A stretch of DNA of 29,265 nt from a virus. The translations under genes were made by a program, and so were the position numbers. Below, in pieces: positions 13,852 through 23,300 of this stretch (the first letter of the stretch is position 1; each line of letters opens with the position of its first letter). The stretch lies in IMG/VR virus record IMGVR_UViG_3300032331_000664, positions 1 through 29,265 of that record; one strand, 5' to 3'. Below the pieces are notes generated by a model. That model did not search any database and was not told the DNA's origin. It saw only the letters and a list, made by a program, of their open reading frames with translations.

Positions 13852-14832
13852 TTAATTATTAGAATTTAAAAATTTACTAACCGCACTGAACTTTTCATGT
13901 GTGGATAATTTTGTTTCAGTCATTTCAACCGCTTCATCTTCAGTTTCAGTGACTAACATTTCTTCCATTTGGTTGCGAAGGTCAGCGATCAATGCGATGA
14001 TTGCTTTCTCTCTCTCCTCAAGAATCGGTGTAACGATTGCAAGGATAGCCTCTGAATCCATTGCAGGATCAATTGCCATTTCTTCGTTTACTGCATCTTC
14101 AACAACTGGAGCTTCTTCCTCAACAACTGTTTCTTCGAGTGCAACTTCTTCCATTGCAACCTCTTCCATTGCCTCTTCGGCAACCGGTGCATCCTTAATC
14201 TCAATGATTTCGCCATCTACAACAACGTAGATTTTGCCATCGATTAAGTGCTCCCCATCAGGTAATTTGTTCATGTTATATTTATTTAATTGATTACTTA
14301 ATTTTAAACCAAGGAATCCTTCAATTGAGAATCCCACCTGGTCATTGGCAACCAATTCAGCATAATACTCTTTATCAGTTATCTGAGCAGTCACCATCAA
14401 CGTACCTTTTGGAACTTCAATACCGAATGTTGAATATGATTTGTCCTCCATTGGTTGGTCCACAATCCATGTTTCAAGGATATAGGCAGGAACGGTCTTG
14501 GATGTATCATGCTCCAGGTTGAATAGGTCACGATTGCGAAGGTCACTCATAAACTTCTCGTGAATCTTTGCGATTGTTTCCTCAGTGAACTGAACGTAAT
14601 ATTCTCCCTCCTGGTCATCCTTGCGATATATCTCCATCGGTATCATGGCAGGTGCAGTGATTCGATACTTTAAGTCATCAGCGAACACCATTCGTTGAGC
14701 TTGGTTGAACGCCATTCCTTTTACCTTAATTGCAGGTTGAGAGGTGAATGCAATCTGCTCAATACCCAAATCTTCTCCATCGGAGTATTCGGGATCAATA
14801 GTGATTTTGTAAATTGGCAAATCTTTGGTCAT
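13852..14832 (-). CDS. Prohead protease (XkdF-like) fused to an acidic scaffold-like region
   Basis: A 326-residue protein. Residues 1-200 resemble XkdF-type serine proteases: His108 in FNLEHD and Ser169 in VGFSIEGF are the likely catalytic pair. Residues about 225-275 are almost entirely Glu, Val, Ala and Met in near-repeats (EEAMEEVAMEEVALEE). The final part (about 280-326) is helical, as expected for a capsid-binding scaffold. Combined protease and scaffold genes are known in tailed phages. I chose the ATG at 14832 (MTKDLPIYKITID). The longer frame to 15087 runs antisense through the plus-strand gene and has a low-complexity N-terminus. Confidence 0.82.
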   Translation of the reverse strand: MTKDLPIYKITIDPEYSDGEDLGIEQIAFTSQPAIKVKGMAFNQAQRMVFADDLKYRITAPAMIPMEIYRKDDQEGEYYVQFTEETIAKIHEKFMSDLRNRDLFNLEHDTSKTVPAYILETWIVDQPMEDKSYSTFGIEVPKGTLMVTAQITDKEYYAELVANDQVGFSIEGFLGLKLSNQLNKYNMNKLPDGEHLIDGKIYVVVDGEIIEIKDAPVAEEAMEEVAMEEVALEETVVEEEAPVVEDAVNEEMAIDPAMDSEAILAIVTPILEEREKAIIALIADLRNQMEEMLVTETEDEAVEMTETKLSTHEKFSAVSKFLNSNN

Positions 14833-14851
14833 GTATATATTAAGAAAATTG

Positions 14852-14859
14852 TATATTTG
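14852..14859 (+). promoter_or_regulatory. Plus-strand promoter -7 box for the tail chaperone pair
   Basis: TATATTTG matches TAnnTTTG exactly and lies 16 bases before the ATG at 14876. A TTTG at 14824-14827 could be the -33 element, though the 24-base spacer is slightly long. The box sits in the 43-base gap between divergent genes. Confidence 0.6.
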
Positions 14860-14875
14860 TTCATAAATCACACAT

Positions 14876-15430
14876 ATGATAAAAATTTTTGAGAGGGAAA
14901 TCCCCAACAAGATGGATGAATTGACCATTGAACAATTCGAGAAGGTAACTGAAATCACCAACAACAAAGAACTTGATAACATCGACCGATACATCAAGAT
15001 TTTTGAATACTTCGGTGTTAAGGAATCCGAATGGGATGACAATGATGTTGAGCTTTCTGACTTTATTGAGATAGTGAAGGAATTCAATTCTAATAACTAT
15101 GAGAAAAAAGAGCCGATTGAATCAATTGAATTGGATGGATATACCTATGAGGCGAAGATGAAGCTCTCGGTGAAGGATACCAAGATGATTGAGAAACTAA
15201 TCAATCGTAAATCGCACAATTGGATAAGTGATTTGTTGGCATTGATGTTCAAACGAACTGACCTCAGCCAAGTGGAACACTACACTGAAGCACATTTGAA
15301 ACACAAAGCGAAGTTATTCAAACAATTGAAAGCGGAAATCGCAGTGCCTTACCTGGTATTCGTTACTGAAAAAATCTCAAGCCATGCAAAATCTGAAGCT
15401 ACCGAAAGCGTGGAGCCAAATAACGATTGA
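14876..15430 (+). CDS. Probable tail assembly chaperone (upstream member)
   Basis: A 184-residue charged, helical protein. Its N-terminus contains the motif LTIEQFEKV shortly after the start, also found in the next gene (ITIEQFIEI). Sequences of this kind, followed by short helices and D/E-rich stretches, are typical of tail assembly chaperones, which hold the tape measure protein while the tail tube forms. Small size and position in the tail-neck gene block fit. Unlike its neighbours it is on the plus strand with its own TAnnTTTG box. It overlaps the next gene by 47 bases in the +1 frame. Function is inferred. Confidence 0.55.
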   Translation: MIKIFEREIPNKMDELTIEQFEKVTEITNNKELDNIDRYIKIFEYFGVKESEWDDNDVELSDFIEIVKEFNSNNYEKKEPIESIELDGYTYEAKMKLSVKDTKMIEKLINRKSHNWISDLLALMFKRTDLSQVEHYTEAHLKHKAKLFKQLKAEIAVPYLVFVTEKISSHAKSEATESVEPNND

Positions 15431-16115
15431 GCAATTCATTGAGATAAGGTCATTAAACATTGAGGATGGAGCATTGCAGTACAATACCGATGTGCTCTCC
15501 ATCCTCTCCGACCTACCCATTGAGGACTTCGATGATATAGAACTTGACGAACTTCAGGACATCACCAAGCAATTGAAGTGGATGACATCGGAGCCATCCA
15601 AAAGATATCAGCATCAACTCGGTGAATTAAAGCTCAAGCCATTTGTTGATATCACTCTCGGTGAGTTTATAACACTGGAGGCATTCGTGACCGATGACTA
15701 TATCAAGAATCTCCGCAACATATGTGCGATTCTATACCGAAAGACATCCACTGATGAATGGGGGAATGTTATCACCGAGCCATACAAATTCAAATCAAGT
15801 GATCGTGTTCATTTATTTGATGACTATCCCATCACCTCAGTATTCGGATTGATACCGGAGTACCTTCAGTTCAGACAATCGTTCTTGGATAGCCATGCTA
15901 ATCTAATGACTGAATCATTCCAGGATGATGAGGAAGTAACCGATGTCGAGGAACGCAAAGAGCAGGAGGAAGAAAAGAAATCTTCCAAGTGGGGATGGGA
16001 GCAATTGATATGGACAATGTGCAATGGTGACCTCTCAAGATTCGATGCAATAACCGACACCAAATTGGTGTTGATTTTTAACTTCCTTGCAATGCGAAAA
16101 GAGTTGGAAATTTAG
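15384..16115 (+). CDS. Probable tail assembly chaperone (downstream member)
   Basis: A 243-residue protein starting MQNLKLPKAWSQITIEQF, so it shares the TIEQF start with the preceding gene. A second similar motif, DITLGEFITLEAF, follows at about 90, suggesting an internal duplication. Residues about 175-205 are a Glu/Lys-rich linker (EERKEQEEEKKSSK), followed by a compact C-terminal domain (WGWEQLIWTMCNGDLS). Two chaperone genes before the tape measure gene, the second often made by frameshift, are common in long-tailed phages. Here the second has its own start. Its TAG overlaps the TAA of the convergent gene at 16112-16115. Confidence 0.55.
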   Translation: MQNLKLPKAWSQITIEQFIEIRSLNIEDGALQYNTDVLSILSDLPIEDFDDIELDELQDITKQLKWMTSEPSKRYQHQLGELKLKPFVDITLGEFITLEAFVTDDYIKNLRNICAILYRKTSTDEWGNVITEPYKFKSSDRVHLFDDYPITSVFGLIPEYLQFRQSFLDSHANLMTESFQDDEEVTDVEERKEQEEEKKSSKWGWEQLIWTMCNGDLSRFDAITDTKLVLIFNFLAMRKELEI

Positions 16116-16534
16116 TAATCCAATGCATCCCAAAACTCTCCAAATAGAGGATTGAAATCATAAATGACTTTTACTTTTTTACGAAGCAATCCACCAAGCT
16201 CCAGGATAGGGAACTTTTGAGCCATGTTTTGAACGTATTGTCCGTACATCTCGGATATCAATCCACTTTGCTCAAGTTGAGTATTGAATTTACGCACTAA
16301 ATGATAAGGTGCAATAGTAATTGTACCGTTGTTTAGGAATCCAAAGTAATATGCTGCAAGTATTTCAATACGAAGATTGCCTTCGGTAGTTACTTTGGCG
16401 TTGATACGGATGGAATCATATAAGGTTGACGTGTCAATCAATGCCTCATCCTTGATAATCTTTTTTAATACATTAGCCACCCTCCTTCTCGTTGGGTATT
16501 TGATGTTGAATTCGCCTGTGTTCTTATAAGCCAT
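16112..16534 (-). CDS. Probable HK97 gp10-like head-tail or tail completion protein
   Basis: A 140-residue protein with a basic N-terminus (YPTRRRVANVLKKIIKDE), then TSTLYDSIRINAKV, and a beta segment NLRIEILAAYYFGFLNNGT. The TSTLYDSI...YFGFLNNGT layout resembles the core of HK97 gp10-type proteins, which join head and tail. It lies next to a probable tail terminator and close to the tape measure gene. Stop codons overlap with the convergent plus-strand gene. Medium certainty. Confidence 0.5.
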   Translation of the reverse strand: MAYKNTGEFNIKYPTRRRVANVLKKIIKDEALIDTSTLYDSIRINAKVTTEGNLRIEILAAYYFGFLNNGTITIAPYHLVRKFNTQLEQSGLISEMYGQYVQNMAQKFPILELGGLLRKKVKVIYDFNPLFGEFWDALDY

Positions 16535-16549
16535 ACTTATATATTAAGA

Positions 16550-16999
16550 TTAATCACCAATTTGTTCAGGAATTTGGCAATCAGTCCACGATGGAAGTAC
16601 AAAAGTAATGCTCATCAACCATCCTGCTGCGTAATCCAAGAGGTCATTGTTCAATGGTGTGAATGTTGGAAATCCTTCCACATCGAAATCAGTGTCAGTC
16701 AATGAGAATGTATAGTTGAGATAAAGGTCATTCAATATCTGCTGACAATCCGAGAGAATTGTGGTGATATTTGCACGGTCTTTTTGGATGATGTCAAAGC
16801 AATATATCTCAAGGTTGAATAAGTTCACGTTATCACCTGCAATCACATCCACAGGGACCACATACACGAGCGGATATTGCTCATTTTTTGTGGCGAAGTT
16901 GAATAACTGCTCCTTAAAATCAGTGCCTACCTTTTTAACCTGGAGGTGTGCATTGTAGAAAGCGATAATTTCATCGGTTAATGCTTGATATGATATCAT
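16550..16999 (-). CDS. Probable tail terminator/completion protein
   Basis: A 149-residue protein starting MISYQALTDEIIAFY, followed by beta strands (YPLVYVVPVDV, LFNLEIYCFDII), a helix (NITTILSDCQQILNDLYL) and a final beta stretch. This alpha-beta layout and size resemble tail terminator proteins of the lambda gpU kind. It directly follows the tape measure gene (ATGA, 16996-16999). Function is inferred from fold pattern and place. Confidence 0.45.
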   Translation of the reverse strand: MISYQALTDEIIAFYNAHLQVKKVGTDFKEQLFNFATKNEQYPLVYVVPVDVIAGDNVNLFNLEIYCFDIIQKDRANITTILSDCQQILNDLYLNYTFSLTDTDFDVEGFPTFTPLNNDLLDYAAGWLMSITFVLPSWTDCQIPEQIGD

Positions 17000-19071
17000 A
17001 ATTGTGCTGATTTTTGGATTTTCAATATGTTGTTTTGTGTCGAAGTTATTTCCGTTTCACTTACCACCGCAGTCACTGTGATATTTTGACTTGTATCTTG
17101 AGAACCTCCGACATTGTTTTGGTTGTTATTCTGACCGAATAAGTTACCAGGTGTGAATGATGATACTGATGTTTCCGCTCCCATTGTTCCGCTTGGTGTG
17201 GATGGTGGTGCCGGTGCTGATGTTGATGTGAATTGTGTTGCTGCTATCTTTGCGATGTTAGCCGCGGACATTGCTGCGGTTGCCACGAGGTTGGCAATAC
17301 CAACAGGATTCGGTACGACTCCGATTGCTAATGGTGCAGCTGCTAATGATGCGTTGATTGCCTTACCAGCATCCACTACCGCACCTGCTAACTGCATTGA
17401 CTTGTTAAACTTAAATTGTTTCTTTGCAAGTTCTTCCTCTGCTTTTCCTCCCTTTTGTATGTTTTTCATTTTACCAAGGAATGCAATATCACCAAGAGCC
17501 TGAATTGTATTCACGCTATCTTCAGCAATCTCAAGTGCATCATTTGCAGTTTTGAGTTGTGCATCGCGTTTCTTTTTCTCCTCTTCCTCTTTTGTGAGTA
17601 CTCTCTCCGCTGCTGCATCCTTTTCAATTTTTGTGAGGTCCTTTTGAAGTTGAGTAGTGAGTGCCTTAACAAGTTCCTCATTGTCACCGGCAGCTGCAAT
17701 CTCCTCATCAAATTTTTGTTGAGCTTGTAACTTCTCAAATTCAGTTGCCGACAATGTAAGCTCTTGCAATCTCAACCATTTCGCATCCTCGATTGAAATC
17801 TTTTGCTCTGATTCCTCCTTAGCTTTCTTTGCTCTCTCTTTTGCTGCGTCCTCTTCGGTCTTTGTCAACTTAGCTTGGAAATCTTTCTCCGCTTGAATCT
17901 GAAGGTCTTTGCTTTGTTTTGTGAGTGTAGCTTTTTCAGATGCGGTGAGTTTCTCATTTAACTTGATATCCTCCAATTGTCTGCGATACTTCTCTTGAAT
18001 CTCTTGCAATTCTCTTGCACTCTCATCAGCAACCAATGCAATTCGGTTGTCAATGATTGCTCTCTCCGCTGATAATCGATTTGCTGCGTTTTCTTTTCGC
18101 TTATCTGCTGCGGTTTTCGCTGCTGCTGCCGCTGCCGCTGCATCTTCTTTGACATCATTGATTGCCAATACTTGACGACTGACTCTTTCGTTTCCGATTA
18201 TTGTCCTTTCGTCTGCAATTTGCTTTCTTAGCTCCTTAATTTTGGCAGCATCCGCATTCTTTCCAAGAGCCATCTCAGCATCGAATGCAGCCTTCGCCTT
18301 ATCATATCTTAATTGAGCTTCAGATGCTTTTGCTTTGGATGCCTCAACCTCAAGTTTGTAGGTGTCCTCTCCATTGGCTTTGGCTAATGCAATCTCATTG
18401 GCGTACATATTCGCCTGAACTGCTTCGCGTTCCTTGGAAGATTCCTGCACCTTTTTGTTGGCATCGTACATTTTTTGTGCATTCTCTTCCGCAGCATATG
18501 ATGTCAATCCCAACCAATCGGTCATGTCTTTAAATCCTTGAATCAAGGCATTGATGGGAGCCATGAGTGCAGCAAGTACCTGGTCAAGTACTCCAATCTT
18601 TTTCAAGAATAAAACAACCGCAACCACGATTGCAGTAATAACCGCAACCAAGAGGAAGATTGGATTCATTAATATCTGAGCTCCGAGCTTCATGAATGTG
18701 GCACCGAGTGTCGATACTGTTTTACCAATACCTTTGATTGCAGTTGTTATCTCAGCTTTACCGATGGAACCCATTACTTTTTGGAAGGTCTGAGCTTTGG
18801 TTGCAGCTTCCTCAAAATCCAATGACATGATGGAATCCTTGATGCCTCCAAATGATGAAGATATCTGCTCAAATTTGGAACCTGAGGCGAATACATTCAC
18901 CGCATCATTAGCATCCTTAATCCTATCCGATACCTCTCCCGCTTTTTTTGCGAGTGCATCCATTTGTGCGGGATCACTAGCCTCAGCAATTGCAGCCTTT
19001 AATTGTTTTAACTGCGACTTGAGGGAGCCTACCCCGTTTAACGTTAAGTCAATCGCTACCTCATTACTCAT
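16996..19071 (-). CDS. Tape measure protein
   Basis: A 691-residue protein. The N-terminal part (about 1-110) is helical; about 120-165 is strongly hydrophobic (FLLVAVITAIVVAVVLFL); about 200-500 is a long Lys/Glu/Ala-rich coiled-coil stretch; about 530-620 is hydrophobic with Gly and Pro; and the C-terminus is Ser/Thr/Asn-rich. This is the usual tape measure layout. If the whole protein spans the tail at about 1.5 angstrom per residue, the tail would be near 100 nm. It is also ejected with DNA in many phages, and the hydrophobic parts could cross the host membrane. The start overlaps the tail tip gene by 8 bases. Confidence 0.88.
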   Translation of the reverse strand: MSNEVAIDLTLNGVGSLKSQLKQLKAAIAEASDPAQMDALAKKAGEVSDRIKDANDAVNVFASGSKFEQISSSFGGIKDSIMSLDFEEAATKAQTFQKVMGSIGKAEITTAIKGIGKTVSTLGATFMKLGAQILMNPIFLLVAVITAIVVAVVLFLKKIGVLDQVLAALMAPINALIQGFKDMTDWLGLTSYAAEENAQKMYDANKKVQESSKEREAVQANMYANEIALAKANGEDTYKLEVEASKAKASEAQLRYDKAKAAFDAEMALGKNADAAKIKELRKQIADERTIIGNERVSRQVLAINDVKEDAAAAAAAAKTAADKRKENAANRLSAERAIIDNRIALVADESARELQEIQEKYRRQLEDIKLNEKLTASEKATLTKQSKDLQIQAEKDFQAKLTKTEEDAAKERAKKAKEESEQKISIEDAKWLRLQELTLSATEFEKLQAQQKFDEEIAAAGDNEELVKALTTQLQKDLTKIEKDAAAERVLTKEEEEKKKRDAQLKTANDALEIAEDSVNTIQALGDIAFLGKMKNIQKGGKAEEELAKKQFKFNKSMQLAGAVVDAGKAINASLAAAPLAIGVVPNPVGIANLVATAAMSAANIAKIAATQFTSTSAPAPPSTPSGTMGAETSVSSFTPGNLFGQNNNQNNVGGSQDTSQNITVTAVVSETEITSTQNNILKIQKSAQL

Positions 19072-21838
19072 ATACTCGGATTTCTAAAGGTGAATAGTTA
19101 AGCCTTCCATCGGTATGTTGATGGTTGGATGTATTGGTTGTTCTCACCACCACATTGCCATCGGTGTTGATGTATGCGGTTGCAAGATAATCGTGTTCAG
19201 TGTTTCCAATAGTTACAAAGGTAGTCAATGTATCCAATGGAATCAATGGTGTTCCAAGATACTCACCTTGAGCAGTGCGAGTCCAGGTGATTGCAGTCAA
19301 AGCATTCTCAAATATGATTGCGGTTGGTGCTGATGTACTCACTTGATTCAAAAGAGCAGTATATTTTTTGTATTGAATCAGTGCATCCGATGCCAATATA
19401 CCATTGATTCGAGGTGTGATGATTCCATCCTGGTCTAATGTTTGACCATCTCCGATGATTAACCCTCTCACATTGGGAAGAGCTGAATTGCCTTGACCTC
19501 TGATAATGACATCTGCTCCATTCAACACGGTGTTGTTGTTTGTCGTTGCTGATCGTAGCACATTGGTGATTGCATCATTGATGACATTGCCTCCCGTTGT
19601 TGTTCCTGGTCTTGTTTGGAATGGTGCCAATTCGATATCCGAATCAACTGAAATCAATTCGACTTTTGTTGGAGCTGATGTGTTCGCATCATAGTCAATC
19701 ACCTTGTTGATATTCCACCATGAGTTGTCGATGCGAATCTTGTCATTCAATAGCAATGTTTGGATGTCATCTTCTCTCAAATCGAAGTATGCGGTAAGCA
19801 TTTTTCCGACATTGATTTGGTTGACTGTTCTCCTCCAATACAAATTGTAAAGGTTGTTCGCGGTTAATGTTGGAACTTGGTAAAAATAGTAATCACAAGT
19901 ACCGAAGTTAATATCAAAGGTTGGTGTCAATGGATTGTCAAAGTGACCAATAGCAGGATATTCCTGAATGCCATACAATCCAGTGCTTCCATATGCAATC
20001 AGATTCCATGAGTTACATGACTGTTGTCCTCCATCGTAAAGGATGCGGATGTTCATGCTTGGCGATTGACCATTAATCATTGGCACAATCGCACCGAATG
20101 GTGTTTGTGTCACCGGTGTTGGTGAGAATATCAACTCCTTGGTATCGGTATCCTTCACATATTCATTGTCAAAGGTATACTCAATTTGCCCATATATCTC
20201 ATCAGTCATCTGAGTGTATACCACATTGGCTGAATCGGTATCCGCTTTGTATGTGAGCTTTAATTTCTTGTTAGTTACATCCGGAAGGAACATCAAATTC
20301 TGCTCTTTATCCTTCATCAATTTGTAGGTCCAATCCTTTTCAGCTCCATTATCATAAAACTCATCACGATGTCGGAATGTCAATTTGTTAGGTTGATCAG
20401 TATCCACCTCAACATAAAGATTGTACATCTGAAAGATTGACTTCACGAAATCAGATTGCTTAATCTTGAGAGGTATGAAGTCATTCACCTCTTGGATTCC
20501 ACCTGTCACTTGGATATTGTCTGATGGAAGGACCTGAAGGTTGATTGAGGTCAAGTCAAGGATAACATTCACTTGAGCAAATCCCGAAGTGCTACCCACC
20601 CAAGAATTAATCAAGTTGCTTGGGATGGTACCCGCAGCATCAAGGCATGGAACAACCTCAACTCCAATGCTCATGATTTGAATATCCGAAGCATTGATAA
20701 CCGGTGTTCCCACTGCGGTATTAAAGAACGCACCAAAGTCCAATGTCGCTGAAAGTGATTGAATCACCGTGTTGCCAATTGGAAGAGGTGAGCCTGGTGT
20801 ATATTCGATTGTTACTCCCTCGCTATATACTGCACCATTTCCATATCCTGCCACATTTACATTGGCGAATACTCGATATCTATTGAATGCAGCTGAGCCA
20901 CCAACTAATGGAGCCAATACTGCGGTCTGAGTGTAGTTGTTATCGAGAGTCAATGTACCCGCAAGAGATATCTTCCACTGATAGTATTGTCCTGCTACCG
21001 GATTAGATGTGAATGGTGTGGAGTATTCTGCGGTTGTTGGATTGAATAATGATTGTACATCGGTTATCTCAGTCCATCCGGTGATTGGCTCTGAGAAGGT
21101 CACGTTCAATCCACTCGGTTGAACATATGATGTGGTCCAGGTATTGGATGCCTCAACCAAGTAATCGTTGTAATCAAAATTGTTTACATCCCCATTGTAA
21201 GGGATGAGTAATTTGTCGAAATGTGCAGCACTCAAGCCACTCCACTCGTATGTGAATCCTGCATTTGAGAAGATGCGGTCAAAGTATGTCTTTGCATATA
21301 TCGCAGGTTTCAGCTCGTTCACTGAATACTCTGCTGAATTCTTGTATGGGAGAAGGTATTTGTACCCATCTGCCACGGTATTGTCAAATGAGTCGTATAT
21401 CGTACCGGTACCGAAGATGTGATTCAAATCACTGAAATCCAAATCAGTCAGCTCCTTGTTGGTGATGGCGGTGTAAAACTCGCACTGAGTATCTTTCACC
21501 AATACATCATACTCAACAATCTGCTCATGTGCATCGGTCATCTGAGATTTGCGAACATTGACCAACTGAAGCAATGCATCCTCCATGATTGGCACATCGT
21601 TCTGAAGCACGGTGCATTTCGTGATCGTGTTGATGTTGAATGTACCCTCTTCGATATTTACATCGTAATGGTGTCCAAGGAGGTTGTGGTTGTTCTTGCT
21701 TCCAACCAATGTGATTGTCTTGGAGAAGGTACCGGTACGCTTCGTGAGGTCACGGATATCACCGATTGAGAAGTTCAATGGGAATGCAGTACCTTCCTTT
21801 ACGTCAAGATAGCCGGTTGATAGTTGAATTCTAACCAT
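19064..21838 (-). CDS. Large tail tip/baseplate protein
   Basis: A 924-residue protein. The N-terminal 110 residues (VRIQLSTGYLDVKEG, then RTGTFSKTITLVGSKNN) resemble the start of tail proteins that I have seen in other Bacteroidota phages. The remainder is mainly beta strand with many Thr, Asn and Tyr, and there are no long coiled coils. Its size and place just before the tape measure gene suggest the hub or tail-associated protein at the tail tip, which may contact the host surface. No enzymatic motif (lysozyme or peptidase) is visible to me. Confidence 0.65.
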   Translation of the reverse strand: MVRIQLSTGYLDVKEGTAFPLNFSIGDIRDLTKRTGTFSKTITLVGSKNNHNLLGHHYDVNIEEGTFNINTITKCTVLQNDVPIMEDALLQLVNVRKSQMTDAHEQIVEYDVLVKDTQCEFYTAITNKELTDLDFSDLNHIFGTGTIYDSFDNTVADGYKYLLPYKNSAEYSVNELKPAIYAKTYFDRIFSNAGFTYEWSGLSAAHFDKLLIPYNGDVNNFDYNDYLVEASNTWTTSYVQPSGLNVTFSEPITGWTEITDVQSLFNPTTAEYSTPFTSNPVAGQYYQWKISLAGTLTLDNNYTQTAVLAPLVGGSAAFNRYRVFANVNVAGYGNGAVYSEGVTIEYTPGSPLPIGNTVIQSLSATLDFGAFFNTAVGTPVINASDIQIMSIGVEVVPCLDAAGTIPSNLINSWVGSTSGFAQVNVILDLTSINLQVLPSDNIQVTGGIQEVNDFIPLKIKQSDFVKSIFQMYNLYVEVDTDQPNKLTFRHRDEFYDNGAEKDWTYKLMKDKEQNLMFLPDVTNKKLKLTYKADTDSANVVYTQMTDEIYGQIEYTFDNEYVKDTDTKELIFSPTPVTQTPFGAIVPMINGQSPSMNIRILYDGGQQSCNSWNLIAYGSTGLYGIQEYPAIGHFDNPLTPTFDINFGTCDYYFYQVPTLTANNLYNLYWRRTVNQINVGKMLTAYFDLREDDIQTLLLNDKIRIDNSWWNINKVIDYDANTSAPTKVELISVDSDIELAPFQTRPGTTTGGNVINDAITNVLRSATTNNNTVLNGADVIIRGQGNSALPNVRGLIIGDGQTLDQDGIITPRINGILASDALIQYKKYTALLNQVSTSAPTAIIFENALTAITWTRTAQGEYLGTPLIPLDTLTTFVTIGNTEHDYLATAYINTDGNVVVRTTNTSNHQHTDGRLNYSPLEIRVYE

Positions 21839-23300
21839 TGATGTTGTCTTGATTTGATAATTTGATGGTAATGCTTTGCTTGATTAGATTCTTGTTTCGT
21901 TGTTGGTATACCTCATAGGCGTTATTCTGAACGATGCATGGTTGATATGCGGTTGACTCAGCGATGTGAATCGGACAACCATCCTCTCCAATGATTGGAA
22001 GGCCATCCTCAGTGGTATTGTACTGCACAATCTTCACGAATGTCTGAGGTGATGTCAATAGCTCTTCGAAGTATTGTCCTGCACTCTCTTCCATCCAATT
22101 GGTATTGAGGTCAAATGACTTGGTCACGTTGATGCTGGACTGCATGAATCCCATGTCCTCGGTGCGGTAGTTCCATGAAGCTCCACTCACATAACCTTCG
22201 ACATCCTTGTTGAATATCTCGCGAGTGATTTCACCTCTCTCATATGATTTCAATTGGAATGCGAATGATGAGTACGAACCTAATCGGTCAAGGAATAGCA
22301 TGTGATACTCCGAGATAGTTGTTCTCCTATCCAGGTTGATTCGGTACTTCTTGGAATCGATACCTAATGCAGTGCGATACCAAACATCATAATGAGTTAC
22401 CGTGTTGCTGATAAGGTCACCCGTTCCAACCAATACACCGAAGTTATTCGGACCAACAGGAACTTGAGATATCTCATCTGCGTTGTTAATGTCTTTGTAG
22501 AACGAAGCTCCAAGGCTATTAACAAATATGATTCGGTCATGTCCTTTTGGACTCCAAAGATTCAAATATAAATCCTGACCTAATGTGCAACTGAACTCTT
22601 GAGGTTGATTGGTCAACCAATAACTATCTGCGAAGGATAGCTTATAATCACTGTTATCGTACACGCTCCAATCCAACCATCTGAATGCTCCATTGAAAAC
22701 AACGTAATCCTCAAATGTAGTGACGTCCAACGTAATCAATTTACGGTTATCAGCGTAACAAACATCTCCATTGATTGTTACATCGGTGATGGAGCTGAAT
22801 AGCACATTGACCGTGAAGTTAGATCCCGTTGCACTGAGCACGGTGTGAAGGCCTTCGAGCTGAGGATTCGCCACTCCACCATCTGCTTGTGTGATGACTA
22901 CCTGGTCACCAACCGCGAACGTGTTGGTCACGTTTATTCTTGCATTCCCTCCATTGTTGGTGATGTTGGAAGTCCATGAGTATTCAGCCAATTGCTCCTC
23001 ACCGACTTTGACATCGTAAAGGTATCTCGAATTCGGTGCGTTGTACCATGATGTGCTCAGTGTGTTGAGGTCCCATGATACTTGGCTCTGAAGGAGCTTC
23101 GATAAATCAATCTCACCATATCCATCAACGTAGGTTGGAAGCACTTTATACTCCGCAATTTTGTTTGCAGTTCCTGCCTCGAATACTTGGAATATGTATT
23201 TGAATCCAGTGTTGTTCTTGTTGGTTGAATCAACGATGAACTTCAAAGGATTGTATGCCGGACTGAATGCCTGAGGTGATGCAATGGTTGTTTGACTCAT
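21831..23300 (-). CDS. Tail tip structural protein, function unassigned
   Basis: A 489-residue beta-rich protein starting MSQTTIASPQAFSPAYNPL. An inserted-looking module at about 115-185 (VGDQVVITQADGG, then EGLHTVLSATGSNFTVNV) has the look of a small beta domain. It lies between the fibre genes and the tail tip protein, overlapping the latter by 8 bases, so a distal tail or receptor-binding adaptor role is plausible. I recognise no named family. Confidence 0.6.
   Translation of the reverse strand: MSQTTIASPQAFSPAYNPLKFIVDSTNKNNTGFKYIFQVFEAGTANKIAEYKVLPTYVDGYGEIDLSKLLQSQVSWDLNTLSTSWYNAPNSRYLYDVKVGEEQLAEYSWTSNITNNGGNARINVTNTFAVGDQVVITQADGGVANPQLEGLHTVLSATGSNFTVNVLFSSITDVTINGDVCYADNRKLITLDVTTFEDYVVFNGAFRWLDWSVYDNSDYKLSFADSYWLTNQPQEFSCTLGQDLYLNLWSPKGHDRIIFVNSLGASFYKDINNADEISQVPVGPNNFGVLVGTGDLISNTVTHYDVWYRTALGIDSKKYRINLDRRTTISEYHMLFLDRLGSYSSFAFQLKSYERGEITREIFNKDVEGYVSGASWNYRTEDMGFMQSSINVTKSFDLNTNWMEESAGQYFEELLTSPQTFVKIVQYNTTEDGLPIIGEDGCPIHIAESTAYQPCIVQNNAYEVYQQRNKNLIKQSITIKLSNQDNING

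Noticed and set aside
13901-14230. Plus-strand open frame coding a Ser/Thr/Ala-rich 109-residue protein
   Set aside because: It is the antisense shadow of the acidic linker of the protease-scaffold gene; the low-complexity composition comes from the repetitive Glu/Val/Ala codons on the other strand.
14833-15087. N-terminal extension of the protease gene to an ATG at 15087
   Set aside because: It runs antisense through the plus-strand gene, is Ser/Leu/Ile-rich without a domain, and the family-like start is MTKDLPIYKITID at 14832.
17153-18533. Several open frames opposite or out of frame with the tape measure gene
   Set aside because: They arise from the Ala/Lys/Glu-rich coiled-coil codons of the tape measure gene and have no start context, coupling or family.
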